In this document: piece by piece, positions 44,871-54,088 of the stretch
How positions within the stretch are numbered: the stretch's first letter is position 1
Layout: every line of letters begins with the position of its first letter
Assembly: GCF_905171765.1 (NCBI RefSeq)
Contig: NC_053390.1
Coordinates: forward strand, 503,603,336 to 503,667,335
Direction of reading: 5' to 3'
From: Bufo bufo
Lineage: Eukaryota > Chordata > Amphibia > Anura > Bufonidae
Length of the DNA stretch: 64,000 bases
Translations under genes and position numbers: made by a program
Notes under the pieces: model-generated
Databases searched by the model: none
What the model saw: only the letters and a program-made list of their open reading frames with translations
What the model was told of the DNA's origin: nothing

Positions 44871-45616
44871 AAGGCACCATACCTATGAAACTAGTAGGCA
44901 AAACATCTCTCCCCTAATTCAGGAGTGGACTGGGAACTTAAAGTTACCCTGGAAAAAAAAAGAACTAAAAGTGGCCTCATGTTGTAGACAGCTCCAAATT
45001 GACAGAAGACGGGACAACACAAGTAGGCAGGGACAACAGAAGTAGGCAGGGCCTTCAATACGATAGTGCAGCACACAATACAGTGCACCACAAAAGACTG
45101 CATCCCTAGCCACAGTATTCAACAGTATCACTGTCCTGAGGACGGAGATAATGTTAAGTTCAGGACGACACCTGTGGCCGCTGATTAGGTGCATGAGTAC
45201 TTGATGCTCCCTGCATTAATGATCAGGTTGTTATGTATCCAGCCGGCGGTCATGAGAAGCTTTTGAGAAATTTGCCTGTAGGGTCTATGGCCAGTCGACC
45301 CCTGCCATAATTACTGGATAAACTCTCAATGGCAAAGCATAAGCCAGAGCAACAGGGTTATACAAAAAAGCAATAAAATGGAAGTGCAAAAAAAATCATA
45401 TATAGCAAAACATGTAAAAAAAATAATGTGGCAAAAAAATGCACAAAGTGGGAAAAAATGCACAAAGTGCATAGTGCAAATGGGGATAAAATAAATATAG
45501 GAAACTGAAGAAGGGAGAGACCACTCAAAAAAAAATAAAAAATATGAAAAGCAGAGATGACTGTCTCAAATTAACTATTGCCATGGACTGGTGAAATGCA
45601 TTCTTATTATTTTTGT
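44871..45616. other. No recognised feature
   Basis: Mixed sequence with a short direct repeat (ACAACA(C/G)AAGTAGGCAGGG near 45015-45050) and A-rich stretches from 45360. It may include old LINE or SINE debris. I see no gene. Confidence 0.35.
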
Positions 45617-45860
45617 CACAGTAAAAAATGATTTGCACCTTCAAAGTGGTAGGCTTTGGGGAAATCAAATGGTACAAACCTCCCAAACATGTATTTTAAT
45701 TCCAGGTTGTAATGAACAAAACAGGAGAAAACTTTTAGAAGGCATTTGCCCAATACAGTCTTTTTAGCATATTTCCCAGCTTGTGACCCTTTACCATGAA
45801 AGGGATTTGTAGGAAGAAACATGAAAGTGAAGTGTTTTAGACATAATAAGGGTGTATTCA
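45617..45860. mobile_element. Detached Tc1 terminal fragment
   Basis: CAGTAAAAAATGATTTGCACCTTCAAAGTGGTAGGC...TTAATTCCAGGTTGTAA resembles 47255-47342 in the same orientation. It is not the inverted partner expected for a 5' end, so it is either a separate Tc1 3' end or the product of rearrangement. Confidence 0.5.
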
Positions 45861-45869
45861 TTGAAGTTC

Positions 45870-47398
45870 AATGTTTTGTTAATCTGAATTTTATGTGATG
45901 GATCGAAACACAATATTCTAAGTTGGTGAAGTGAAATTAGAAAAATATATAAAAAAAACTATTGTTTAGAAATAGAAAACAGAAAATTGGCATGTGCGTA
46001 TGTATTCACCCCCTTTGTTAGGAAGCCCATAAAAAGCTCTGGTGCAACCAATTACCTTCAGAATTCACATAATTAGTGAAATGATGTCCACCTGTGTGCA
46101 ATCTAAGTGTCACATGATCTGTCGTTACATATACATACCTTTTTTGAAAGGCCCCAGAGGCTGCAACACCTAACACTCTCCAAACAAGTAAGGGACAATG
46201 TTGTTGAGAAGTACAAGTCAGGGTTAGGTTATAAAAAAAATATCCAAATCTTTGATGATCCCCAGGAGCACCATCAAATCTATCATAACCAAATGGAAAG
46301 AACATGGCATAACAGCAAACCTGCCAAAAGATGGCCGGCCACCAAAGCTCATGGATCGGGCAAGATGGGCATTAATAAGAGAGGCAGCACAGAGACCTAA
46401 GGTAACCCTGGAGGAGCTGCAGAGTTCCAGAGCATAGACTGGAGTATCTGTACATAGGACGACAATAAGCCATACGCTCCATAGAGTTGGGCTTTATGGC
46501 AGAGTGGCCAGAAGAAAGCCATTACTTTCAGCTAAAAACAATAAGGCACGTTGTGAGTTTGCAAAAAAGCATGTGGGAGACTCCAAAAATGTATGGAGGA
46601 AGGTGCTCTGGTCTGATGAGACTAAAATTAAACTTTTCGGCCATCAAAGAAAACGCTATGTCTGGCACAAACCCAACACATCACATCACCCAAAGAACAC
46701 CATCCCCACAGTGAAACATGGTGGTGGCAGAATCATGCTGTGGGGATGTTTTTCAGCAGCCGGGACTGGGAAACTGGTCAGAGTTGAGGGAAAGATGGAT
46801 GGTGCTAAATACGGGGAAATTCTTGAGCAAAACCTGTACCACTCTGTGCGTGATTTGAGGCTAGGACGGAGGTTCACCTTCCAGCAGGACAATGAACCCA
46901 AACACACTGCTAAAGCAACACTTGAGTGGTTTAAGGTGAAACATGTAAATGTGTTGGAATGGCCTAGTCAAAGCCCAGATCTCAATCCAATAGAAAATCT
47001 GTGGTCAGACTTAAAGATTGCTGTTCACAAGTGCAAACCATCCAACTTGAAGGAGCTGGAGCAGTTTTGCAAGGAGGAATGAGCAAAAATCACAGTGGTA
47101 AGATGTGGCAAGCTCATAGAGACGTATCCAAAGCGACTTGGAGCTGTAAATGCCGCAAAAGGTGGCTCTACAAAGTATTGACTTTAGGGGGGTTAATAGT
47201 TATGCACATTGACTTTTTCTGTTATTTTGTCCTATTTGTTGTTTGCTACATAATAAAAAAAAATAATCTTCAAAGTTGTAGGCATGTTCTGTAAATTAAA
47301 TGATGCAAATTCTCAAACAATCCATGTTAATTCCAGGTTGTGAGGCACCAAAATACGAAAAAAGTCAAGGGGGGGGTAAATACTTTTGCAAGGCACTG
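45870..47398 (+). mobile_element. Tc1-family (DD34E) transposon, decayed
   Basis: The 5' non-coding part has GCATGTGCGTATGTATTCACCCCC, an inner repeat of this group. The right end is TACTTTTGCAAGGCACTG followed by TA (47399-47400). The proper left inverted repeat is missing. It encloses a dead transposase gene. Confidence 0.75.
46170..47181 (+). pseudogene. Tc1 transposase, DD34E
   Basis: The reading frame begins without its Met near LSKQVRDNVVEKYKSGLGYKK, shifts in an A-run at about 46235, then continues IPRSTIKSIITKWKEHGITA (helix-turn-helix). It has a TAG at 46435 and a TGA at about 47080, and ends at 47181. The catalytic residues are all present: Asp in VLWSDETKIKLFGH, Asp in FQQDNEPKHTAKA, and Glu in SPDLNPIENLW, 34 residues after the second Asp. 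The spacing defines DD34E Tc1. At least two nonsense changes and one frameshift make it inactive. Confidence 0.9.
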
Positions 47399-47400
47399 TA

Positions 47401-47640
47401 TGCTGTCCGTGTTCTCCACGGACAACACATATGTTTATTCACACACGTTTTTCCAATTACCAATAGAGACATGCCCTACTTTGGTCTATATTGTAGACCC
47501 AAACATGCCTATAGAAGTCTATGTCCATGAAAACCACTGGCATAACATGGAGACCATATGTGTTCGGTCTTTATTAAACTATCCATTGCTAGGAAATACT
47601 TGAGAAATCTCCTTTTCAACCTAGCAGTGCACATGGAAAG
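47401..47640. mobile_element. MITE-like sequence
   Basis: GTCCGTGTTCTCCACGGAC forms a hairpin at the start, followed by ACACATATG... and a later partly inverted CCATATGTGT. It looks like a short non-autonomous element inserted beside the Tc1 end. The right boundary is unclear. Confidence 0.4.
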
Positions 47641-47887
47641 CCAATGACACACAGAAACTATTTTTGAAGCCTACTACCTATGTAACTTTGTAAGGTGGCA
47701 GTTAATCAGTTGTGTACCAATAACAAATTGATTCTACATGATTGCACATTCATGTTGACCATTGCTACTACAATTGTATGGGGTTGCCTGTTTTTACTTG
47801 GTTTAGGGATATCTCTATTTCATCACTATACTGTTTTATTACTCTTACCATAAGGTTTATGATAAAATAATCAATGTTTGTATACAG

Positions 47888-48020
47888 GTTTGAATGAAAA
47901 AAAGAAGACACCTGAAGATCTTATTTGCTACCAGAAATACACATTGAAAGATAACTTTTGCAACTGTAGTTGGAGAGCTGGGGAGGAATCAGAAGATCCT
48001 ACTTACACATTGCATTATTG
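47888..48020 (+). CDS. Putative class I cytokine-receptor exon (partial host gene)
   Basis: An acceptor (TTTGTATACAG) precedes 47888 and a donor (ATTG|GTATGT) follows 48020. The 133-bp exon is open in the frame that gives NEKKKTPEDLICYQKYTLK, then DNFCNCSW and YTLHYW. The Cys, then C-x-W about twelve residues on, then a Tyr-rich strand is the pattern of the first half of a cytokine-receptor fibronectin domain. The exon enters in phase 1 and leaves in phase 2, as these domains often do, being split over two exons. The flanks for about 200 bp look unique, unlike the rest of the window. I cannot name the receptor; IL12RB1/IL27RA/IL23R-like proteins are candidates. The other exons lie outside the window. 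Confidence 0.5.
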
Positions 48021-48145
48021 GTATGTTCTACAGACAGTTAATAGTTCCTACACTGACTTATCATTTCCTCTTTCAGTTTTTAAGTTGGTGTTTAGTTCTA
48101 CTTTCATTCAAAATTTTATTTGTTAAGCTTTGCACCTCATTTTCA

Positions 48146-48146
<1 letters not shown>
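48021..48146. other. Presumed intron sequence
   Basis: Unique-looking AT-rich sequence between the putative exon and the (TA)n tract. A CTCTTTCAG acceptor-like site at about 48072-48081 has no convincing exon behind it. Confidence 0.35.
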
Positions 48147-48188
<42 letters not shown>

Positions 48189-48193
48189 TATAT
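48147..48193. repeat. (TA)n microsatellite, left flank of PLE1
   Basis: About 23 TA units with one C interruption. It directly joins the end of the left PLE1 arm. Confidence 0.9.
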
Positions 48194-48265
48194 AATCAAT
48201 GAAAAAGACCGGCACTCGCTGTTGATAATTCTTTCTTTGTATTTATTCAGTCACATGTACAGGCA

Positions 48266-48313
48266 ATAAGTGACGCGTGCGTTTCGGTGCTGCCGCACCT
48301 TCCTCAGACTTAT
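48266..48313 (-). ncRNA. Type I hammerhead ribozyme motif, left PLE1 arm
   Basis: On the minus strand: stem I ATAAGT, core CTGAGGA, stem II GGTGC-GGCA-GCACC, core GAA, stem III ACG...CGT, cleavage triplet GTC, then ACTTAT closing stem I. All stems are perfect. PLEs are known to carry such minimal hammerheads near their ends. Confidence 0.75.
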
Positions 48314-48403
48314 CCTCATACAAAGAACATTTCATGTTTAAATAGAGCGCCCAAACACAGAGAAATGACATCACACAGAAAACCACACCCACCAATCAGT
48401 AAC

Positions 48404-49139
48404 ATAGTACATAACATAGTAACATAGTACATAAGGCCGAAAAAAGACATTTGTCCATCCAGTTCGGCCTGTCATCCTACAAGTTGATCCAGAGGAAGGC
48501 AAAAAAACCCTGTGAGGTAGAAGCCAATTTTCCTCACTTTAGGGGAATAAAAAATTCCTTCCCGACTCCAATCAGGCAATCAGAATAACTCCCTGGATCA
48601 ACGACCCCTCTCTAGTAGCTATAGCCTGTAATATTATTACACTCCAGAAATACATCCAGGCCCCTCTTGAATTCCTTTATTGTACTCACCATCACCACCT
48701 CCTCAGGCAGAGAGTTCCATAGTCTCACTGCTCTTACCGTAAAGAACCCTTTTCTATGTTTGTGTACAAACCTTCTTTCCTCCAAACGCAGAGGATGTCC
48801 CCTCGTCACAGTCACAGTCCTGGGGATAAATAGATGATGGGATAGATCTCTGTACTGCCCCCTGATATATTTATACATAGTAATTAGATCTCCCCTCAGT
48901 CGTCTTTTTTCTAACGTGAATAACCCTAATTTTGATAATCTTTCAGGGTACTGTAGTTGCCCAATTCCAGTTATTACTTTAGTTGCCCTCCTCTGGACCC
49001 TCTCCAGCTCTGCTATGTCTGCCTTGTTTACAGGAGCCCAGAACTGTACACAGTACTCCATGTGTGGTCTGACCAGTGATTTGTAAAGTAGTAGGAATAT
49101 GTTCTCATCACGGGCATCTATGCCCCTTTTGATGCAACC
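48404..49139 (-). mobile_element. CR1/L2-type LINE, 5' truncated, inside PLE1
   Basis: It interrupts the 3' non-coding part of the minus-strand PLE copy; the uninterrupted form is at 53655-53665. The flanking CAG(T) on both sides is a short target duplication. The tail is AACATAGTACATAACATAG, the tandem-type 3' end of this LINE group. It contains the C-terminus of the RT protein. Confidence 0.8.
48612..49134 (-). pseudogene. LINE ORF2 C-terminus
   Basis: From the 5' break at about 49134 the frame reads IKRGIDARDENIFLLLYKSL, then RPHMEYCVQFWAP, ELERVQRRATKVI, RLSKLGLFTLEKRRLRGDL and VRLWNSLPEEVV, ending at 48612. This is the conserved region after the RT domain of CR1/L2-clade elements. Everything upstream is missing, as in most LINE insertions. 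Confidence 0.85.
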
Positions 49140-49436
49140 CAGTGTTAAAACAAAAACATATGAGTTCCTTTAAATTCACTTTAGTTTGTTCCTTACTTCT
49201 TTCTTCCTTCATTATGTTCGCTGTAAATAATATATAGAAAAAAATCCATTTATTTTCTTACAAAGGATATTTTTGTCAAAAAATTATTATTTTCATTATT
49301 TTCTTTTTTCTTTTTTCTTTTTATTTTTTGTTTTAAAGTTTATTTGTTTTTAATTGCACTATTGCAATACTCAAAAATATAACATTATAGAAAAATTATT
49401 ATCCTGAGAAAAATATTATTATACCAAGGTGATCTA

Positions 49437-52007
49437 TCAGAGGAAGCTTTGTACATTATACTCCCGGTTGAGTCCGTGGGGCTCAATCGTTCGTAATCGA
49501 TGTATCCAATAAGCCTCCCTCTGCAGCAATAACTTGTTCCTATCTCCACCCCGACGTGGAAGGGGTACACTGTCTATAATCTGGTAACGCAACTGTGCCA
49601 CTGTGTGTCTATGTGCATGGAAGTGAAATGGTACAGGAAATAATAAATTTTGCTTGCGGATGGTGGACTTGTGGTTACTAAGTCTGTCTTTCATCCTAGT
49701 GGAAGTCTCTCCCACGTACAATAGACCACAGGGGCACTTTAAAATATATATAACAAAACGACTGTCACAGGTAAAAAATTTTTTTATAGGTATGCGTTCG
49801 CCAGATTGTGGATGTGTAAAGTGTGTACCCTTAATCACACTAGAGCAGTGTACGCAATTTAAGCAGGGAAAAGTTCCCATTTTAGGAGTAGCCAGTACTC
49901 TCTGTATAGATGCAGTTTTACTACTTCCAATGTCAGCCCGTACTATCTTATCACATATATTTGTGGCTCTTTTGAAGCACATCATAGGTGGTAGTTTAAA
50001 CTCCACTACTTGTGGGTATGACTTTGACACTACATTCCAATGTTTATTTATTATCCCTCTCAATCTCTGAGACCATGGGTGATACTGAATTACAAGTGGA
50101 ATCCGTGGTTCTTTTAGGGGCTTATCCTGTTGTTTTATCTCAACTCGGTTCCTTTGTTCTTTTAATAAGTAATCGGGATAACCTCTCTCCTTAAATTTCT
50201 GGCTCATTTCGTCTAATCTTTCCTTACATAATTCAGCTGTGCCCACTATGCGCTTAACCCTTTGAAATTGGGAAAAGGGGAGGGATTTTTTTGTGGCTGC
50301 TGGGTGGTTGCTAGTATACATGAGTAAGCTATTTCGATCTGTATTTTTTGTAAATAGATCCGTGTATAACCCACCTGTGTCTCCCTTAATTACCCACGTG
50401 TCTAGGAAAGAAATTTTTTGTACATCAAAATGCAGAGTGAATTTCAACTCAGGCCAGACAGAATTGAGGTGAAGAGTAAATTGTTGAAGGGATCGAACGT
50501 CGCCGCGCCATACGCAAATAATGTCATCGATAAAACGACGCCAGAATTTGCAGTGTTTTCTATAGAAATCATTAGTATAGACGAAATCCGTCTCGAATTG
50601 TGCCATATAACAATTTGCGTACGGCGGTGCGACGTTCGATCCCATCGCGGTCCCACGCCGCTGCTGATAAAAAGAATCCTGAAATAAAAAGTAATTTTGT
50701 TCTAGAACAATCCTCAATAATGTCAAGAAAAATTCACATTCTGCATTGTTGTAATGACTTGGTTGTAACAATGTATCAATTGCTTTCAGACCTTTCTCAT
50801 GTGATATTGATGTGTATAAATTACATACATCAAAGGTAACAAGTAAATCATCTTTTTCTGAATGCAGAGTTTTAATTTCCTGCAAAAAATGCTCAGTATC
50901 ACGCAAGTATGATGGAGACAATTTAGTAAATGGCGTAAAGATTTTTTCTAGAAAAATTGCCAAAGGTGAGAGGATTGAGTCAGTAGATGCCACAATGGGA
51001 CGGCCAAGCGGTTTAACAATGGACTTATGTACTTTTGGTAACGTATAAAAAACGGGAGTAATTGGATGTTGGTTAACCAAAAATCCGCCCAATGTGGCAT
51101 CAATGACCCCCTCCTCTATGGCAGCATTCACAACAATTTGTATCATTTCTTTGATGCGAAATACAGGATCATTCTGTAAAATCTGATATGTATCTGTATC
51201 ATTTAGTTGCGACAAAATTTCTGAAACATAATATGCTTTATCAAGGACCACCATAGCACCCCCTTTATCCGCTGGTTTGAATACCAGAGACTTATCCTCC
51301 AACAATTGATCAAGTGCACATTTTTCCTCCAAAGGTAAATTGGATTGTAAATGCATATTGCCAGTCTTGCATTGTTGCAACAATGTCTCAACATCACGTT
51401 GCACTAGATTTATAAAAGTTTCAATAGGATGGTGTAGACGCGGAGGTGAAAATGTGCTCCTGATCTTCAGATTAAACATTTTAGCTGTTAGGGAACCAGT
51501 ACCAGTCTCAGAATGAACGGATTGAGGGACCATGTGTTCTGAAGAAAAATGGGCCTTTAAACGTATATTACGGTAAAACCGTTGTAAGTCAGTATCAAGG
51601 TTGAAAGTATCAAGGCTTCCAGTGGGGCTAAATGATAAACCCTTTTGTAATAAGTTCATGTCGGCCACACTCAGATTTTTAGAGGACAGATTGAATACTA
51701 AGTTTTTGTCCTTACCTGGGACCTCGTGATCCGTGGAGCGTCTGCCTCGCCTATGATGGCGCCCGGCTCGCCTTGTCTTGGCTTGCGTGGTCGTCGGCCT
51801 AAAAAAGGCGCCCGATATCCAGTAGAGACGTCGCTTCCAGAGCCGGAAGAAGCCGAACCCACTCGCCAGTCTCTCATACGAGAGAATGGAACCGCGACAC
51901 CTTTTGCGTCCTGCCACCTGTATACTCGGTGGTGCAGATAATCCTCTGTATCCCGAAGAAACTTGGATCGCTTTGTAGCTTCGATCCTGGAGCGGAGCTC
52001 GCTGCAT
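49437..52007 (-). CDS. PLE1 reverse transcriptase with GIY-YIG endonuclease
   Basis: This 856-codon frame has no internal stop. The RT region shows PVFYTLPKVHKS and GRPIVASTDSILSPLA, LLVTFDVCNLYTSI, GTAMGSNVAPPYANCYMA and the catalytic Asp pair in RRFIDDIICVW (residues 494-495, near 50525). A Cys-rich motif (FPCLNCVHC, then HFTHP) precedes the GIY-YIG nuclease (YILKCPCGLLYVGE, with a downstream Arg and an LRYQIIDSV...EAYWIHRL end). The motif order matches Neptune-like PLEs. The first ~95 residues look spurious; the natural N-terminus lies in another frame (52054-51698). The product would copy PLE RNA by target-primed synthesis. Confidence 0.85.
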   Translation of the reverse strand: MQRAPLQDRSYKAIQVSSGYRGLSAPPSIQVAGRKRCRGSILSYERLASGFGFFRLWKRRLYWISGAFFRPTTTQAKTRRAGRHHRRGRRSTDHEVPGKDKNLVFNLSSKNLSVADMNLLQKGLSFSPTGSLDTFNLDTDLQRFYRNIRLKAHFSSEHMVPQSVHSETGTGSLTAKMFNLKIRSTFSPPRLHHPIETFINLVQRDVETLLQQCKTGNMHLQSNLPLEEKCALDQLLEDKSLVFKPADKGGAMVVLDKAYYVSEILSQLNDTDTYQILQNDPVFRIKEMIQIVVNAAIEEGVIDATLGGFLVNQHPITPVFYTLPKVHKSIVKPLGRPIVASTDSILSPLAIFLEKIFTPFTKLSPSYLRDTEHFLQEIKTLHSEKDDLLVTFDVCNLYTSISHEKGLKAIDTLLQPSHYNNAECEFFLTLLRIVLEQNYFLFQDSFYQQRRGTAMGSNVAPPYANCYMAQFETDFVYTNDFYRKHCKFWRRFIDDIICVWRGDVRSLQQFTLHLNSVWPELKFTLHFDVQKISFLDTWVIKGDTGGLYTDLFTKNTDRNSLLMYTSNHPAATKKSLPFSQFQRVKRIVGTAELCKERLDEMSQKFKERGYPDYLLKEQRNRVEIKQQDKPLKEPRIPLVIQYHPWSQRLRGIINKHWNVVSKSYPQVVEFKLPPMMCFKRATNICDKIVRADIGSSKTASIQRVLATPKMGTFPCLNCVHCSSVIKGTHFTHPQSGERIPIKKFFTCDSRFVIYILKCPCGLLYVGETSTRMKDRLSNHKSTIRKQNLLFPVPFHFHAHRHTVAQLRYQIIDSVPLPRRGGDRNKLLLQREAYWIHRLRTIEPHGLNREYNVQSFL
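50697..50710. repeat. 14-bp palindrome at the PLE1 arm boundary (left copy)
   Basis: TTGTTCTAGAACAA is a perfect palindrome. Homology between the two PLE1 arms ends here and at the same sequence at 52095-52108. Confidence 0.85.
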
Positions 52008-52076
52008 TGTTTGTCAAGTTTGTCCTGTAGTGCGGTGAATTCTTCCGGCTTCAAGCAGTTATTCAGCTGTTGCTTA
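51698..52076 (-). CDS. PLE1 N-terminal segment, offset frame
   Basis: The minus-strand frame reads NNCLKPEEFTALQDKLDKQ, then IEATKRSKFLRDTEDYLHH, a coiled-coil, basic stretch typical of the start of PLE proteins. It ends at TAG 51698, while the main frame takes over near 51710 (KDKNLVFNLSSKNLS). The switch point reads CAGGTAAGG on the minus strand, a good splice-donor sequence, so either a one-base frameshift or an intron is possible. Confidence 0.55.
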
Positions 52077-52094
52077 ATGTTGTCAATGCTCTTT

Positions 52095-53368
52095 TTGTTC
52101 TAGAACAAAATTACTTTTTATTTCAGGATTCTTTTTATCAGCAGCGGCGTGGGACCGCGATGGGATCGAACGTCGCACCGCCGTACGCAAATTGTTATAT
52201 GGCACAATTCGAGACGGATTTCGTCTATACTAATGATTTCTATAGAAAACACTGCAAATTCTGGCGTCGTTTTATCGATGACATTATTTGCGTATGGCGC
52301 GGCGACGTTCGATCCCTTCAACAATTTACTCTTCACCTCAATTCTGTCTGGCCTGAGTTGAAATTCACTCTGCATTTTGATGTACAAAAAATTTCTTTCC
52401 TAGACACGTGGGTAATTAAGGGAGAAACAGGTGGGTTATACACGGATCTATTTACAAAAAATACAGATCGAAATAGCTTACTCATGTATACTAGCAACCA
52501 CCCAGCAGCCACAAAAAAATCCCTCCCCTTTTCCCAATTTCAAAGGGTTAAGCGCATAGTGGGCACAGCTGAATTATGTAAGGAAAGATTAGACGAAATG
52601 AGCCAGAAATTTAAGGAGAGAGGTTATCCCGATTACTTATTAAAAGAACAAAGGAACCGAGTTGAGATAAAACAACAGGATAAGCCCCTAAAAGAACCAC
52701 GGATTCCACTTGTAATTCAGTATCACCCATGGTCTCAGAGATTGAGAGGGATAATAAATAAACATTGGAATGTAGTGTCAAAGTCATACCCACAAGTAGT
52801 GGAGTTTAAACTACCACCTATGATGTGCTTCAAAAGAGCCACAAATATATGTGATAAGATAGTACGGGCTGACATTGGAAGTAGTAAAACTGCATCTATA
52901 CAGAGAGTACTGGCTACTCCTAAAATGGGAACTTTTCCCTGCTTAAATTGCGTACACTGCTCTAGTGTGATTAAGGGTACACACTTTACACATCCACAAT
53001 CTGGCGAACGCATACCTATAAAAATTTTTTTTACCTGTGACAGTCGTTTTGTTATATATATTTTAAAGTGCCCCTGTGGTCTATTGTACGTGGGAGAGAC
53101 TTCCACTAGGATGAAAGACAGACTTAGTAACCACAAGTCCACCATCCGCAAGCAAAATTTATTATTTCCTGTACCATTTCACTTCCATGCACATAGACAC
53201 ACAGTGGCACAGTTGCGTTACCAGATTATAGACAGTGTACCCCTTCCACGTCGGGGTGGAGATAGGAACAAGTTATTGCTGCAGAGGGAGGCTTATTGGA
53301 TACATCGATTACGAACGATTGAGCCCCACGGACTCAACCGGGAGTATAATGTACAAAGCTTCCTCTGA
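52095..53368 (+). pseudogene. PLE1 second copy, 5' truncated, plus strand
   Basis: It begins in the RT at the palindrome (then LEQNYFLFQDSFYQQRRGT) and keeps the catalytic RRFIDDIICVW, the Cys-rich motif and the whole GIY-YIG domain to 53368. Over 420 codons only a couple of residues differ from the minus-strand copy. It lacks the RT fingers and part of the palm, so it cannot encode an active enzyme. Confidence 0.88.
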
Positions 53369-53741
53369 TAGATCACCTTGGTATAATAATATTTTTCTCA
53401 GGATAATAATTTTTCTATAATGTTATATTTTTGAGTATTGCAATAGTGCAATTAAAAACAAATAAACTTTAAAACAAAAAATAAAAAGAAAAAAGAAAAT
53501 AATGAAAATAATAATTTTTTGACAAAAATATCCTTTGTAAGAAAATAAATGGATTTTTTTCTATATATTATTTACAGCGAACATAATGAAGGAAGAAAGA
53601 AGTAAGGAACAAACTAAAGTGAATTTAAAGGAACTCATATGTTTTTGTTTTAACACTGATTGGTGGGTGTGGTTTTCTGTGTGATGTCATTTCTCTGTGT
53701 TTGGGCGCTCTATTTAAACATGAAATGTTCTTTGTATGAGG

Positions 53742-53789
53742 ATAAGTCTGAGGAAGGTGCGGCAGCACCGAAATGCACGCGTCACTTAT
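53742..53789 (+). ncRNA. Type I hammerhead ribozyme motif, right PLE1 arm
   Basis: Same design as on the left: ATAAGT at 53742-53747, CTGAGGA 53748-53754, stem II 53756-53769, GAA 53770-53772, stem III 53773-53782, cleavage expected after C53783, ACTTAT 53784-53789. One stem III pair is T-G instead of C-G (ATG/CGT). Confidence 0.72.
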
Positions 53790-53939
53790 TGCCTGTACAT
53801 GTGACTGAATAAATACAAAGAAAGAATTATCAACAGCGAGTGCCGGTCTTTTTCATTGATTCTACATTGGGACGCCATCCCATAGACTCGTGCACCGTGA
53901 CCATATACAGCAGTGCCGACCTGTGATTATTATATTATA

Positions 53940-53942
<3 letters not shown>

Positions 53943-53977
<35 letters not shown>
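53943..53977. repeat. (TA)n microsatellite between PLE1 and Ngaro
   Basis: About 17 TA units, ending ATGT next to the GTGTTAAGG start of the Ngaro-like element. Confidence 0.9.
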
Positions 53978-53979
<2 letters not shown>

Positions 53980-53983
<4 letters not shown>

Positions 53984-54088
53984 TAAGGCAATTTGCCTGG
54001 ATTTGTGGGAGGGGCTGAGTTCCGCCTCCAGCCTATTTAAGGCACTCCCCTTACCTGGCTCCTGCACCGTCTGAGGTCTGAGCTTTTG
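53980..54088 (+). repeat. Split direct repeat A1
   Basis: 109 bp starting GTGTTAAGGCAATTTGCCTGG and ending CTGAGCTTTTG, essentially identical to A2 at 59997-60105. The CTATTTAAGG inside could serve as a TATA-like promoter element. Confidence 0.9.

Larger units (their letters stand above)
48194..53930. mobile_element. Penelope-like element 1, head-to-head palindrome
   Basis: The minus-strand copy occupies 48194 to about 52094 and a 5'-truncated plus-strand copy 52095-53861. The arms (48194-50710 without the LINE insert, and 52095-53861) are about 1.77 kb each and differ only rarely, for example Asp to Glu and Lys to Ile in the protein. The right copy extends about 70 bp further (to 53930) before (TA)n. 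Head-to-head partial copies are common for PLEs. Confidence 0.88.

Noticed and set aside
48072..48126. Second host exon after the CTCTTTCAG acceptor
   Set aside because: The short frame has no donor and no receptor-like residues.
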